Position numbers and translations under genes: made by a program
Origin: Paludibacterium sp. B53371
GTDB taxonomy: Bacteria; Pseudomonadota; Gammaproteobacteria; Burkholderiales; Chromobacteriaceae
Assembly: GCF_018802765.1 (NCBI RefSeq)
Contig: NZ_CP069163.1
Location: forward strand, 2,800,311-2,864,310
Direction of reading: 5' to 3'
Length of the DNA stretch: 64,000 nucleotides
Part shown: one piece after another, positions 35,701 through 44,654 of the stretch
Position numbering within the stretch: the stretch's first letter is position 1
How the letters are laid out: each line of letters opens with the position of its first letter
Notes under the pieces: model-generated
Seen by the model: the letters and a program-made list of their open reading frames with translations, nothing else
Told to the model about the DNA's origin: nothing
Database searches by the model: none

Positions 35701-38700
35701 GACCGATGCGCGGCCCGGGCGAGGTACTCAGTGCCCGCAGCAACAACACGCCATTCTCCGGCCGCATGGCGCAGGCCAGCACACTCAGGTGCCCGATGGT
35801 CTGCACCTCGGACAACATCGCCGACAATGCCGACAGCCGTGCCCCATCCTGCAGCAAGTCCACCAGCCCCAGATCCCCCTGGGCGTGCCCGAGCAAGGTC
35901 AGCTTGGCGAAAGCGCCGGCCAGCGGTGCCGGCAGGGGCTGCCAGCGCATGCCCCAGGGACGGTCCAGCCCCGGCGGCATGCGCTGCACCCACTGGCGCC
36001 ATACGCCATGCTGCTCGGTCAGGGCATAAAATTCGGTGGTGGGGTGTTTGCGGGTCAGGCTGTCGATGGCCAGATGGAAAGCATCTCCGCCCATCCCCTG
36101 CAGCGCGGCCTCCGGCGCCAGCAGCAACACCGCCCGCCGCTGAGTCGGCACCAGCGGCAAGGGCGCAGCAAACGGTGGCAATCGCGGTGCCGGCAACGCG
36201 GCCGTGCGGCCCTGCACCGGCACACACTCGAAGCGCTCACCCTGCAAGCGCGCCAGCAAACGCAGCGACTCCGCATGGCGCACCGGCATGCCGCGCTGCC
36301 CGTCCTGCACCCAGACATGGCCAAACACATCCACGGCAATCGGCCCGGCATAGCCCTTCAGCGCGCCGATGGACACGCCGACCTGGCGCAGAGCGCGCAA
36401 CAGCTGTTCGGCATAGCTCGGCCCGCTCAACAGGGTCCCGGGAGCCGGCATGGCATGACTGGCCACCAGTCGCAGTCGCTCGATATGCAGTGGCGTCTCG
36501 CTGTCAGACGGCAGCAAATCCCCCAGTAACTGCGCCAGCGTGCTCGCCGGCAACTCGCCCAGCGTGCGCTGATCGGCGCTGAGGTGTCCGACCAGCACCA
36601 CCCGGGGACGACTGCCCCAGTCCTCCAGCTTCAGTTGCACGATGGCCCGCTTGCCGCTGAGCAGGGTGCCATCGGCCAGGCGCACGATCAGCATGGAGTG
36701 CGGATGGGCGTTGTTCAAATAGCGCGCCGCATTCAGCGAGGACATCCCCTTGTCGAGCAACACCACCACCTGGCGGTCATAGGGCGAGGAACCCGGCTCA
36801 TCGCGCAGCGCCGACAGGCCGCTGGCGCGCCAGGAAGAGGCCAGATCCCCCGGCGTATCCATCTCCAGCCGCACCGGCGCCAGACACAGGGCCTTGCGAT
36901 CCAGGAAATCCATCCTGGCCCAGAGACTGCGTGCCGGCTCTTCCTCGGGTTGAAGACTGTCGTAGACCGCACGCAAATAGGCTTGCGGCCCGGTCATGTA
37001 CCCGGTCGCCGCCGACTCCTCGACCAGGCCATCCAGTCGGTATATGCCATGGGCCTTGCCGGCGAACATTGAATCAGGTGCCAGTGACTCAGGCACTTGC
37101 GGGAACCAGCGCTGACCGCTGGCCGACATCGCGCGGTAGCGCCGCTGCACCGTCTGCCAGTAGTGCGCAAACACCGCCGCGCCAGCCTGGCCATGCATCA
37201 CGGAGATGTCCACCCCCAGATCGATGTTCAGCTGCACCTGCAGGGACAAACCGGCAGGACCGACGACCCCGGGACTCAGCCGCTGGAATAACTGCGGCAA
37301 GGCCTCGCCTGGCGCGATACCAAGCGCCCGCACCCGCGCAGCCGGCGCCTGCGCCACCAGCGGCAGATATTCGGCGATCAGCGCGCGCAAACCGGGCAAA
37401 TGCTGGCACAGCAGACTGTCGCGCAAGGCCTCATAGGCCAGCTCACCTTGCAGCCCCCTCACCCCATAAGGATCGCCCGGCAACTCAGCCAGATAATTGC
37501 CGAGCGCCTGGATACGTGCGGCACACAGTCGGGCAGAGAACACAATGCGATTGGTCAGTCTTTGCTCGCCCGGCTGGCTGGCCAAATCGATCTCGCGCAG
37601 GATTTGCGTCTCCAGCGCCGACACGCTCTGGCCGAACGCCTCATCCACGGGTAACAGGCTGACATCGGTATCCAGATAGGTGCCGCCATAGCGGTGCAGC
37701 ATGGTGGAGCGGGCCAGATCGGCAGCCGCCGGCAGATTGCCGCGCAGCCACAGCTCCTGCAGATAGGCGTCGTATACCGGATGATCCGCTGGCAGCAGCT
37801 CGCCCAGATCGACCAGGGTCAGCGCCCCGGCCCCGAAACGCTGGCGCAAGTCAGCGTCGAATTCGATCCAGCGCTGTCTGACCTCGCTCAGCCATTGCGT
37901 GAGTTCGGCCCGCGACTGCGCCTGAAACTCGACCAGAAAATCGATGGCGGCCAGATTGAAATCGCCGCCATTTTGCTGCGCCCCGGCCAGTACCGCCTGA
38001 TAAGCCTGGTTCTGCATCTGCAGCACGGCCCGCTGATAGCGCAGATCCCGCGCCGCGCCCGGCGGGCTGCCGGCCACACTGGCCCGGCCAACGCGGGCAA
38101 TGATCTGACGCAGCCGCGGCGCCATCAGCGCACGCGGATCATGACCAAGATAAAACTGCCATGGCAACTCGCCTGGTAAGGCATCTGCCTGCATCTGGCG
38201 CGCCAGCAACAGGCGCAGGGCAGCACGAGCCGCATTAGGCAGATCGCCGATCCACAATGCATGCACCCTGTTTGGCGCCGGTTCACCCAGGGCCGCCAGC
38301 CGGGCCATGGTCTGCAGACGCAGGCGACGCAGGGTCGGACTGAGTGCCGGATCCACCTCTGTCGCAGACAAGGCCGCCAGCAAGACCCCCAGTTGTTGCG
38401 CCTGGCTGCGTGGTGTCAGGGTCTGTTGCTGCAGGGTCTCCAGCGCCGCGCGCACGTCGCCGAAATGCACCATCTGCGGACGGGCATAGGGATCGTCACT
38501 GACCGCAACCATCAGTCCCTCCGCCTGCATCCCGCGCTCAAAATCCTCCGGCGACATGAGTTGAGGATCGCCGTGCAAGGCATCGGCCCCTTCCTGAAGC
38601 GCCACGCGCTGCGCGCCCATCCGGCGGATTTCCCCCGCCACCTGACGCGCCAGCTGCTCGGCCTGCTGGCGCATTTGCTCGGCCTGCTGGCGCTGAACCT

Positions 38701-39043
38701 CATACTGCCGATAGGCCGCATGCGCCTCAGTAGCCAACTGCACGGCGTGCGCCGCGGCGGACTCGGCTTCGGGACCGGGCTGTGACATGGCCATGACCTG
38801 TTGCGCCACGTTCAGCGCCAGGTTGGCCTGCTCGACCTGGCGCCGGATGACCGGATAGCGACTCAGCAGTTGCTGGCGCGCCTGGCGAACCGCCTGCATG
38901 GCACGCGCCACCTCCGGCCAGCGCTCGACCGTTTCGGCTTCGGTAATGGCGCCTTGCCACTGCGCATCGGCCAGCTCTGCGGCCAGTGCCGGCTCGACGC
39001 CATCCGGTTCGGGCGGCAGGGGAATGGGATCGGGAAGAATCAT
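32744..39043 (-). CDS. Giant toxin of the large clostridial glucosylating toxin type (paralogue 2)
   Basis: A 2099-residue protein with the same order of parts as its neighbour: helical N-terminus with a Gln-rich tandem coil (about residues 117-131, EQMRQQAEQLARQ); glycosyltransferase with VHALWIGDLP (about 258), AAADLARS and DXD in GGTYLDTDVSLLP (Asp458/Asp460); a first C80-like copy that keeps its His (LVGH, His820) but has LVASHA where the Cys should be; a second copy with LLGHA (His1053) and VLACAM (Cys1091); then SNGAFLIMALMSCLQ, long hydrophobic stretches and DPYAVITRLDF of the pore region; and a beta-rich C-terminus ending near VWLVCGDQQLVVVD. First of the pair to be transcribed. Ribosome site weak; starts upstream of 39043 are open but unsupported. 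Confidence 0.85.
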   Translation of the reverse strand: MILPDPIPLPPEPDGVEPALAAELADAQWQGAITEAETVERWPEVARAMQAVRQARQQLLSRYPVIRRQVEQANLALNVAQQVMAMSQPGPEAESAAAHAVQLATEAHAAYRQYEVQRQQAEQMRQQAEQLARQVAGEIRRMGAQRVALQEGADALHGDPQLMSPEDFERGMQAEGLMVAVSDDPYARPQMVHFGDVRAALETLQQQTLTPRSQAQQLGVLLAALSATEVDPALSPTLRRLRLQTMARLAALGEPAPNRVHALWIGDLPNAARAALRLLLARQMQADALPGELPWQFYLGHDPRALMAPRLRQIIARVGRASVAGSPPGAARDLRYQRAVLQMQNQAYQAVLAGAQQNGGDFNLAAIDFLVEFQAQSRAELTQWLSEVRQRWIEFDADLRQRFGAGALTLVDLGELLPADHPVYDAYLQELWLRGNLPAAADLARSTMLHRYGGTYLDTDVSLLPVDEAFGQSVSALETQILREIDLASQPGEQRLTNRIVFSARLCAARIQALGNYLAELPGDPYGVRGLQGELAYEALRDSLLCQHLPGLRALIAEYLPLVAQAPAARVRALGIAPGEALPQLFQRLSPGVVGPAGLSLQVQLNIDLGVDISVMHGQAGAAVFAHYWQTVQRRYRAMSASGQRWFPQVPESLAPDSMFAGKAHGIYRLDGLVEESAATGYMTGPQAYLRAVYDSLQPEEEPARSLWARMDFLDRKALCLAPVRLEMDTPGDLASSWRASGLSALRDEPGSSPYDRQVVVLLDKGMSSLNAARYLNNAHPHSMLIVRLADGTLLSGKRAIVQLKLEDWGSRPRVVLVGHLSADQRTLGELPASTLAQLLGDLLPSDSETPLHIERLRLVASHAMPAPGTLLSGPSYAEQLLRALRQVGVSIGALKGYAGPIAVDVFGHVWVQDGQRGMPVRHAESLRLLARLQGERFECVPVQGRTAALPAPRLPPFAAPLPLVPTQRRAVLLLAPEAALQGMGGDAFHLAIDSLTRKHPTTEFYALTEQHGVWRQWVQRMPPGLDRPWGMRWQPLPAPLAGAFAKLTLLGHAQGDLGLVDLLQDGARLSALSAMLSEVQTIGHLSVLACAMRPENGVLLLRALSTSPGPRIGRITGSERQVFIMGPGDVNPTPLSAGRRLYRVGEVAQHGGHAGKWQVSAREDGSLQVDSLLANLHDKPVQLRPLAAPLIGPFDLLLWQRQAVQARRQVAAWLNEQEDLLTRFYGEHDLPRAQWLALPDSLRRDGRGQYLLSVSDRRQGVVREVVCPDGERLAAVHGALSTLWRQLAPQLQRDDAHRLQWRGAASGQIWQGGTPGSSNGAFLIMALMSCLQAGQLSDEARLSAWWNLAAMGTAATGDGVQLGQLVLAATAPDGAVAQSLALLSRVFEAGNLLFLAGSLVWDAWHLSNSQDWVGQVSRAVQLGMTSGALALQFGASLLAWALPGAASATAFGLLAAPVMALGLGWSAFASQIAAHQQGSHQLLDYLLKAQKAYRQGGFQQEESGLRAAADPYAVITRLDFVRGEVTFGSQMLLRSSPRPISAPHLDMYHEFPLRDSLGLPATVPLRFTADEWLLPSTPQLSLHYEYLAGEVSLNAEEQALVSRLEQAGVFWFDGGIYSASKLQLLASPLQIEVLLAREAQTCWFSQTAQPVSYRLQGHGACYQLKGLHAGLSLQLTDADGLSAPSLFQLQLPEARLMDAGDLQLAQGQLRLRDDQGRWLSVGVSGLQGRLLVSGTAGSWDIDPLRGRMVLMTLDVRRLGDAPWLLRLSRLAAQQQCAPLVRVIQGKLPLPVADLPAQDEALRLAAMTRLSNQTVFDAGQGRLLRHGLEHETALQFGTRFVGASEQHAYFFNGLHQGFWCTSRQDDRAVAQYVLPLNHAEGQVEEVRLQGNLLLVRQRIVLEGDTLQLAYGMTADGPMQLRVLGGLQGKALTAWQAMLAQMVHQPGEALWPALAVALGLQAASARQLSPSLPQHEVALAPWLQVEGRHQDGAEFRHAVQLMQGRVVDLLQTGADDVLLAHHWPHDAGVSLLCWSPRQGRAWRLQLDEHGLVAVQPLATRGIVAVDHQGGLVWLVCGDQQLVVVDAGGQEQHCDWVTLEG

Positions 39044-39227
39044 GAGTGTCTGCTTTCTCTGCGCGGATACAGCGCGTATCCGCCATGGTGGATGAACAAC
39101 GGTCGGCAGGAACCGACGCGCCCATCCTGCGAGAAAGCCGACAAGCCGCCTTGCAGATTTCACTCATCCGGCTCAATGCCGGGGAAAAACAGCCGATAAC
39201 AGGTCACAACCTGTCTGGGAGAGCATC

Positions 39228-39497
39228 ATGCCTCATCCGGTTGACCGCCTGCAGCTGGCCGCCGCCCGACATCAGCGACTGGCAGGGATACTGCATCACG
39301 GCATTTACCAGTACTGCAGCGATTGTGCCGCGCGGCACAATATTGAAGCGCTCTATGTCTGCCTGGCCTGCGGACGCACGCGGTGTCAGGCCTGTGCCCG
39401 CGAGCGCGCCGGTCGCCACCCGGACCGGCTGCGCTGCGCCTGCGGTCAGCCGCTGGCCCGCGTCGCCCGCTGGGCCGCGCTGCCGGACGCTGACTAA
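39228..39497 (+). CDS. Small zinc-ribbon-like protein
   Basis: An 89-residue protein with four CxxC or CxC pairs (CSDC, CLAC, CQAC, CAC), which should bind two zinc ions in a small ribbon or RING-like fold. A good ribosome site (GGGAG) lies just before the ATG. Divergent from the toxin genes and convergent with the response regulator gene. Family not recognised; it could bind nucleic acid or protein. Confidence 0.65.
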   Translation: MPHPVDRLQLAAARHQRLAGILHHGIYQYCSDCAARHNIEALYVCLACGRTRCQACARERAGRHPDRLRCACGQPLARVARWAALPDAD

Positions 39498-39507
39498 ATC
39501 CGCTCAG

Positions 39508-40590
39508 TCAGCCATTGTCGCCAGCCAGCGCCTGCAGCCGATGCAGGTGACCGGCGATGTCCAGCCCTTCCGCATACTGACCGGCAATGCGTTCGGCGGC
39601 ACTGCCGACCAGACTCAGAACGATGTTTTCCTGGTGGTCGGTCAGTCCCAGTGTCGGGAATGCCATCTGCAACTCAGTCAGGGTACTTTCCAGCCAGGCT
39701 TCGGTCTGGCTCTGATGGCGATGAAAGGTGGCATCGATCTCGGCCAGCGCCGCCATGGCCTGCTCGCCAAAATGCGCCCGGGCGCGTTCGCGCACGCGCA
39801 GCTGGTTCATGGCCTCGATCATGCGCAGGCAGGCCTGCCCCCCCTCGGCCAGCATCGCCAGATGGTCGCGCAGCCGACCGGCCCGATCCGGTTCCTGATC
39901 CGGCATATTCTTGATCAGCAAGGTCAGCCCCCCGTAATTGAACACCGACTGCCGTCCCAGACTGACAATGCGCTCGCCGGTGGACAGCAGATCCAGCACG
40001 CCGGCCTCGACCCGGGTCAGTACCCCCTGCTGGCTGCGGCCATACACCCCGGCGCTGGTCTGCAGCCGCACGCAGGCCGCCAGACCGCTTTCGTCGCTGA
40101 CGGCAAAGCAGCGACGCAAAATCCCCAGCAACACCCCCAGCTCACTGGCCGAAGACATGGCCGTCATCGCCACGCCCATGGCATCCCGCGCCCCGCTTTC
40201 CAGTCGCAGACGCTCGGCCACGTTCTTCAGGGTCAGCGACACCTTGGCGCGCAGCTCATCCGGTTCGACCGGCTTGCCGATGAAATCCTCACCACCGGCC
40301 TCATAGGCGGCCAGCCGGTCAGACAGGCTGACATTGGCCGAGATGAACACCACCGGCACCTGGGCCAGGGCGGCATGCTGCTTGAGCTGGCGACAGACCT
40401 GAAAACCGTCCTGATCCGCCAGGGTAATATCCAGCAACACCAGGGCCGGCACATACTCGCGCGCCAGCATCAGGGCATCGGCCCCGCTTTCTGCCTCCAG
40501 CAGGCGATAGTGCGGCGTCAGGGCATCGGCCGTCAGCATGCGGTACATCGGATCATCATCCACCAGCAGGATGGTCTTGATTTCACTCAT
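39508..40590 (-). CDS. Response regulator with unclassified output region
   Basis: Receiver domain at residues 1-125 with VDDDPMY, phospho-acceptor Asp54 in LVLLDITLADQDG and the Lys in FIGKPVEPDE. Residues 130-360 form an output region that I do not recognise as a DNA-binding, GGDEF or phosphatase domain; it contains a sensor-like middle part (VYGRSQQGVLTRVEAGV) and a helical tail. Its ATG overlaps the stop of the hybrid kinase (ATGA), so the two act as a pair. Confidence 0.88.
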   Translation of the reverse strand: MSEIKTILLVDDDPMYRMLTADALTPHYRLLEAESGADALMLAREYVPALVLLDITLADQDGFQVCRQLKQHAALAQVPVVFISANVSLSDRLAAYEAGGEDFIGKPVEPDELRAKVSLTLKNVAERLRLESGARDAMGVAMTAMSSASELGVLLGILRRCFAVSDESGLAACVRLQTSAGVYGRSQQGVLTRVEAGVLDLLSTGERIVSLGRQSVFNYGGLTLLIKNMPDQEPDRAGRLRDHLAMLAEGGQACLRMIEAMNQLRVRERARAHFGEQAMAALAEIDATFHRHQSQTEAWLESTLTELQMAFPTLGLTDHQENIVLSLVGSAAERIAGQYAEGLDIAGHLHRLQALAGDNG

Positions 40591-43500
40591 GGCGCTTCCT
40601 TTGCAGCCAGGCTTCGTTGGTCAAAGAAACGCAGCGCCGGGCCGAACTCAAAGCTGTCGACCAGCCGCAGCAGATATTGAAAATCCTCTTCATGCATCCA
40701 GAGAAACGCCGCGCGCTGTTGTGCCAGCCAGGCGGCACTCTCGACATCATGCGTCTGCAGACGGTGACGCAGGCGCTGTTCGGCAGCCTCCCCGTCCTCG
40801 GCAGCCTGCGGACCGAGCAGAACGCGCTCCAGCCGCGCCACTTCATGGCACAGCGCCCCGCAGTCTGCCTGCGCCGGGGTGTCGCCGCGCAACACCCCCT
40901 CCAGTCGCTCAGCGGCCAGACGCAACGCGTCCGCCCCCAGGGACATGCCTGTGCCCTTAAGGGTATGCACGATGCGGGTCGCCGCGCTCAGATCCCCGCC
41001 GGCCAGCAAGGCCGGCAAGCCGGCCGCCAGCGGCACATGGTGCTGCAGGAACATGCCCAGCACGCGCTCGATGGTGTCGGGATTGCCCTTGGTCATCTTT
41101 TCCAGGTAGGCAAAATCCACCAGCCCGGCTTGCTGCAGCCGCTGCCCCAGCGGGCCGAAGAGCGCCGCCGGAGCCTCCGGCAAGGCAATACGCTCGGCAT
41201 CGCTGGCAGCTGCCGCCGGCAGGTAGCGCGCCAGGCGCTCGCGCAGCACCAGCGGCTCGATCGGCTTGCTGAGAAAGTCGTTCATGCCGGCCTGCAGGCA
41301 GGCATCGCGGTCTTCGGCATAGGCGTTGGCGGTCAGGGCCAGGATCGGCAAATGACGTGTCTGAGCGAACTGACGCAGCTCGCGGGTGGCACTGAGGCCA
41401 TCCATCACCGGCATCTGCATGTCCATCAACACCAGATCGAACGACTCGTCCAGACAGGCGGCCACCGCACTCTGGCCATCGCCAACCACCTTGCAGCTCA
41501 GCCCCAGATCCTGCATCAGTCCCTGCATGAAATCCTGGTTGAGCGGATTGTCTTCGGCGATCAGCACATGTCCGGCAAACCGCAGTGGTACCGGCAGGTC
41601 CCCTGTCTCCTCGGCCAGCACCGCTTCCGCCTGCGGCGTCTCCATGGGGCGCAGCGGCAGGGTCAGCCAGAAGCAGCTGCCGCCACCGGGCCGGCTCTCG
41701 CCTCCGACCGAACCGCCCATCAGTTGCGCCAGACTGCGGCTGAGCGCCAGGCCGAGGCCGGTGCCACCGAAACGTCGGGTAATCGAGGCATCCGCCTGGA
41801 CAAAAGGCACGAACAGCCGGGCAAATTGGGCCGGGTCGATCCCGATGCCGCTGTCCAGGACCTCGAAGCGCAGCCACACCAGCTCACCCTCCCGGCCCTC
41901 CTCGCGCACCACCAGTTCGATCCGGCCCTCGGCGGTAAATTTGGCAGCATTGCTGACGAAGTTCCCCAGAATCTGTCCGATGCGCAGGCTGTCCCCCAGC
42001 CAATTGGCCGGCACCGTCCCCTCGACCCGGATTTCGAAGCTGACCGGCTTGTCGGCCAGCCGCGGCATCACCATATCGCGGATGAATTCCAGCAAGGGTT
42101 GCAGGCTGAATGGCTCGCTGTGGATTTCCACATGGCCGGCCTCCAGTTTGGAGAAGTCCAGCACATCATTGATGATGGCCAGCAGGTGCTGAGCCGCGCT
42201 GTCGATCTTGTCCAGCCAGGCCTGGGCACGCGGATTCTGCTCCTGGTTGCGCACCAGATGGGCGAAACCGACGATGGCATTGAGCGGGGTGCGGATTTCA
42301 TGGCTCATATTGGCCAGAAAGGTACTCTTCAGCCGGGTGGCACTTTCGGCCGCTTCCTTGGCCTCCAGCAAATCACGGGTCCGCTCCTCGACCAGCGCTT
42401 CAAGATGGTGACGATGCGCCTCCAGCTCGGCGCTGGTGCGCTTGCTGTCGGTCACGTCCTGCGCCACGCCAACGTATTTGCCGACCAGCCCCTCCGCATC
42501 AAACAGCGGCGAAATGACGTAAAAAACCTGATACTCACGGCCATCTGGTCGTTTCTGACTCACTTCACCCTGCCAGGGCTGGCCGCCCTCGGCGTTGCGC
42601 CAGGGCATGGCCGAAACCGTCCCCTGATCAGCAGACTGCCACAGCGCCTGCAACGCCATCTCCTTGAGCTCGGCATTCGGCAGGCCGGTCAGTTGCTCAT
42701 AGGCACGGTTGGCATACTCGATCTGTCCGTCGCGGTCGATCATGACAAACCCGACCGGACTCTGACCGATGGCCTGCGACAGCTCCAGCAGGGTCTGCTC
42801 GTAGGCCTCGCGCTGTGTCACATCGCGGCCAATGGCCATGAAGTATTTGCCCTCGGGCAGGCTGACGGTCGCCAGCGTCACTTCGAGCGGGAAGTGACTG
42901 CCATCACTGCGCTTCGCGCGCACCTTGCGCCCGCCGGCCATGCTGCGGCCATAAACTTCTTCACTGGCAAAGCGCTCGAAAAGGCGGGTATGGCGCTCGT
43001 GACTGTCAGTCGCCATCAGAATCGACAGCGGCTGCCCGATCAGGTCGGCAGTGCTGTAGCCAAACAGCTGGCCGGCGGCCGGGTTGGCCGAGACGATGGT
43101 CTGCTGGCTGTCGACGGTGATGATGGCATCCGGGGCATTGAACACCAGTCCGACATACCGCGCCTGCATGGCGCGCAGGCGCAGGGCGGTTTCACGCTCG
43201 CTGCTGATATCAGAGAAAGTGCAGACGCACATGCACTCGCCCGAGCTGGGCTCCTGCATCGGGTGGGCGTTGATCTCGATCCAGCGGGTATCTCCGCTGG
43301 GCAGATTCACCCCCATGATCACCCGCTCGATCGCCACACCATGCTCCAGCACCTGCATGGCCGGGTGATCCCCCCCCGGAAACGGGCGGCCATCTTCATG
43401 AATGCAGTGCCAGGCAGGGTCGAGCGAGCTGCGGCCGAGCAACTGAGACTCCTCCAGGCCGAGAATTTCCAGCGCCCGCCGGTTGTGGCCGACGATATGG

Positions 43501-44420
43501 CCATTGGCTGCCTGGATGACAATCCCTTCGTTCATCGACTCCAGCACGGTATCCAGGCGAAGCTTGGCGGCCGACAGCAGGCGTTGTTCCTGTTGCCGCT
43601 GCCAGGCGGCCGCCGCCATGATCAGCGCAGGCAAGGGCGTCAGCAGCAGCGGCAGAGCCGACATGGCCTGATCGGCCTCGGTGAGTACCGGCGGTGGCAG
43701 ATACAGGCCACTGGCCAGTGCCCAGCTCATCAACAGGGTCTGCAACCACAGCAGGATGAACAGCTCATTCAGGCTGAGCAGCAGGCTGGCCAGTACTTCG
43801 ACGGCAATAATGACTTCGAACGGGGAGGACAACAGACGCAGCGCCAGCCAATCCAGCAAGGTCACCAGCAACAGGCCGCCACCAAAGTGCAGGATCGCCG
43901 GCATGCCCGGGCCGCGCAGCTGATTCGGCTGACTCAGCCACAGCGCCAGCGGCAAGGCCGTCAGGGCGCCCAGCATATGTCCCTGACCGAATAACAGCGC
44001 CTGGGCGGCAAACCCCTCGCCATATCCCCAGGTCGACACCACGGCGCCGGCCACACCACCGAGCATGGCAGGCAGGATGGCACCGACACTCAGCGTGAGC
44101 ACCATCTGCATGGCCCCGGCATGGAAACGGGAGGGCAGATCAAAATGGCGCAGCAGGGCAATGGTACTGAGCACTTCCAGTATGGACATCACGGCCGCCG
44201 GCAGTCCGCTGCCCAGTCCGCCTATCCATTGGCAACCAGCCAGCCCCAGCAGCAGCACGGGCAGGCTGCGCCGCCAGGGCAGGCGGCACAACATGCCGGC
44301 CAGCCAGGCATTGGCCGGCCACCAGGCCAGCGCGGCCAGGGCATGCCGGTCCAGCCAGACGGCCAGCAGCGCCAGCAACCAGCAGCCCGCCAGAGTGCGC
44401 AGTTCAAGTCGTCCGGGCAT
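40587..44420 (-). CDS. Hybrid sensor histidine kinase (MASE1-like, PAS, HisKA, HATPase, REC, Hpt)
   Basis: A 1277-residue membrane kinase. Order: about eight hydrophobic segments (1-270, MASE1-like); three PAS domains (about 290-660, e.g. DTVLESMNEGIVIQAANG and SPVGFVMIDRDGQIEYANRA); HisKA with MSHEIRTPLNA and His707; HATPase with GTGLGLALSRSLAQLMGG; receiver with LVLMDMQMPVMDG, Asp1000; and an Hpt domain with HTLKGTGMSLGA, His1152. All phosphorelay residues are present. The ATG at 44420 has a strong GAGGAAGG ribosome site; a TTG at 44435 is less likely. It is followed by its response regulator with a four-base overlap. The 234 bases upstream are AT-rich and presumably hold its promoter. Confidence 0.92.
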   Translation of the reverse strand: MPGRLELRTLAGCWLLALLAVWLDRHALAALAWWPANAWLAGMLCRLPWRRSLPVLLLGLAGCQWIGGLGSGLPAAVMSILEVLSTIALLRHFDLPSRFHAGAMQMVLTLSVGAILPAMLGGVAGAVVSTWGYGEGFAAQALLFGQGHMLGALTALPLALWLSQPNQLRGPGMPAILHFGGGLLLVTLLDWLALRLLSSPFEVIIAVEVLASLLLSLNELFILLWLQTLLMSWALASGLYLPPPVLTEADQAMSALPLLLTPLPALIMAAAAWQRQQEQRLLSAAKLRLDTVLESMNEGIVIQAANGHIVGHNRRALEILGLEESQLLGRSSLDPAWHCIHEDGRPFPGGDHPAMQVLEHGVAIERVIMGVNLPSGDTRWIEINAHPMQEPSSGECMCVCTFSDISSERETALRLRAMQARYVGLVFNAPDAIITVDSQQTIVSANPAAGQLFGYSTADLIGQPLSILMATDSHERHTRLFERFASEEVYGRSMAGGRKVRAKRSDGSHFPLEVTLATVSLPEGKYFMAIGRDVTQREAYEQTLLELSQAIGQSPVGFVMIDRDGQIEYANRAYEQLTGLPNAELKEMALQALWQSADQGTVSAMPWRNAEGGQPWQGEVSQKRPDGREYQVFYVISPLFDAEGLVGKYVGVAQDVTDSKRTSAELEAHRHHLEALVEERTRDLLEAKEAAESATRLKSTFLANMSHEIRTPLNAIVGFAHLVRNQEQNPRAQAWLDKIDSAAQHLLAIINDVLDFSKLEAGHVEIHSEPFSLQPLLEFIRDMVMPRLADKPVSFEIRVEGTVPANWLGDSLRIGQILGNFVSNAAKFTAEGRIELVVREEGREGELVWLRFEVLDSGIGIDPAQFARLFVPFVQADASITRRFGGTGLGLALSRSLAQLMGGSVGGESRPGGGSCFWLTLPLRPMETPQAEAVLAEETGDLPVPLRFAGHVLIAEDNPLNQDFMQGLMQDLGLSCKVVGDGQSAVAACLDESFDLVLMDMQMPVMDGLSATRELRQFAQTRHLPILALTANAYAEDRDACLQAGMNDFLSKPIEPLVLRERLARYLPAAAASDAERIALPEAPAALFGPLGQRLQQAGLVDFAYLEKMTKGNPDTIERVLGMFLQHHVPLAAGLPALLAGGDLSAATRIVHTLKGTGMSLGADALRLAAERLEGVLRGDTPAQADCGALCHEVARLERVLLGPQAAEDGEAAEQRLRHRLQTHDVESAAWLAQQRAAFLWMHEEDFQYLLRLVDSFEFGPALRFFDQRSLAAKEAP

Positions 44421-44654
44421 GGAGACCTTCCTCAAACCTGGCGGTGCGGCACCACACGATCAGCTCGCCACACTGCTGCATAACCCACAGGCCAGCACAC
44501 TGCCAATGCATGCCCCCTCCCGAATTCTGGAACCGCCCATGAAGATGGTCGCTGCCTGCGATCTAGTCGAGACAACCTTTATTCCAAAAATATAGGAAGA
44601 AAAACAAAATAATTACAGGTGCATCAAGCATTTAGCACGGCCAGACACCGCAAC

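Noticed and set aside
38646-38695. Short tandem repeat in toxin paralogue 2
   Set aside because: It encodes a Gln-rich coiled-coil heptad-like stretch (RQQAEQ units) and is part of the helical N-terminus, so it needs no separate explanation.
40617-43994. 1125-codon open frame on the plus strand
   Set aside because: Antisense to the hybrid histidine kinase, whose motifs are clear; same nonsense composition.
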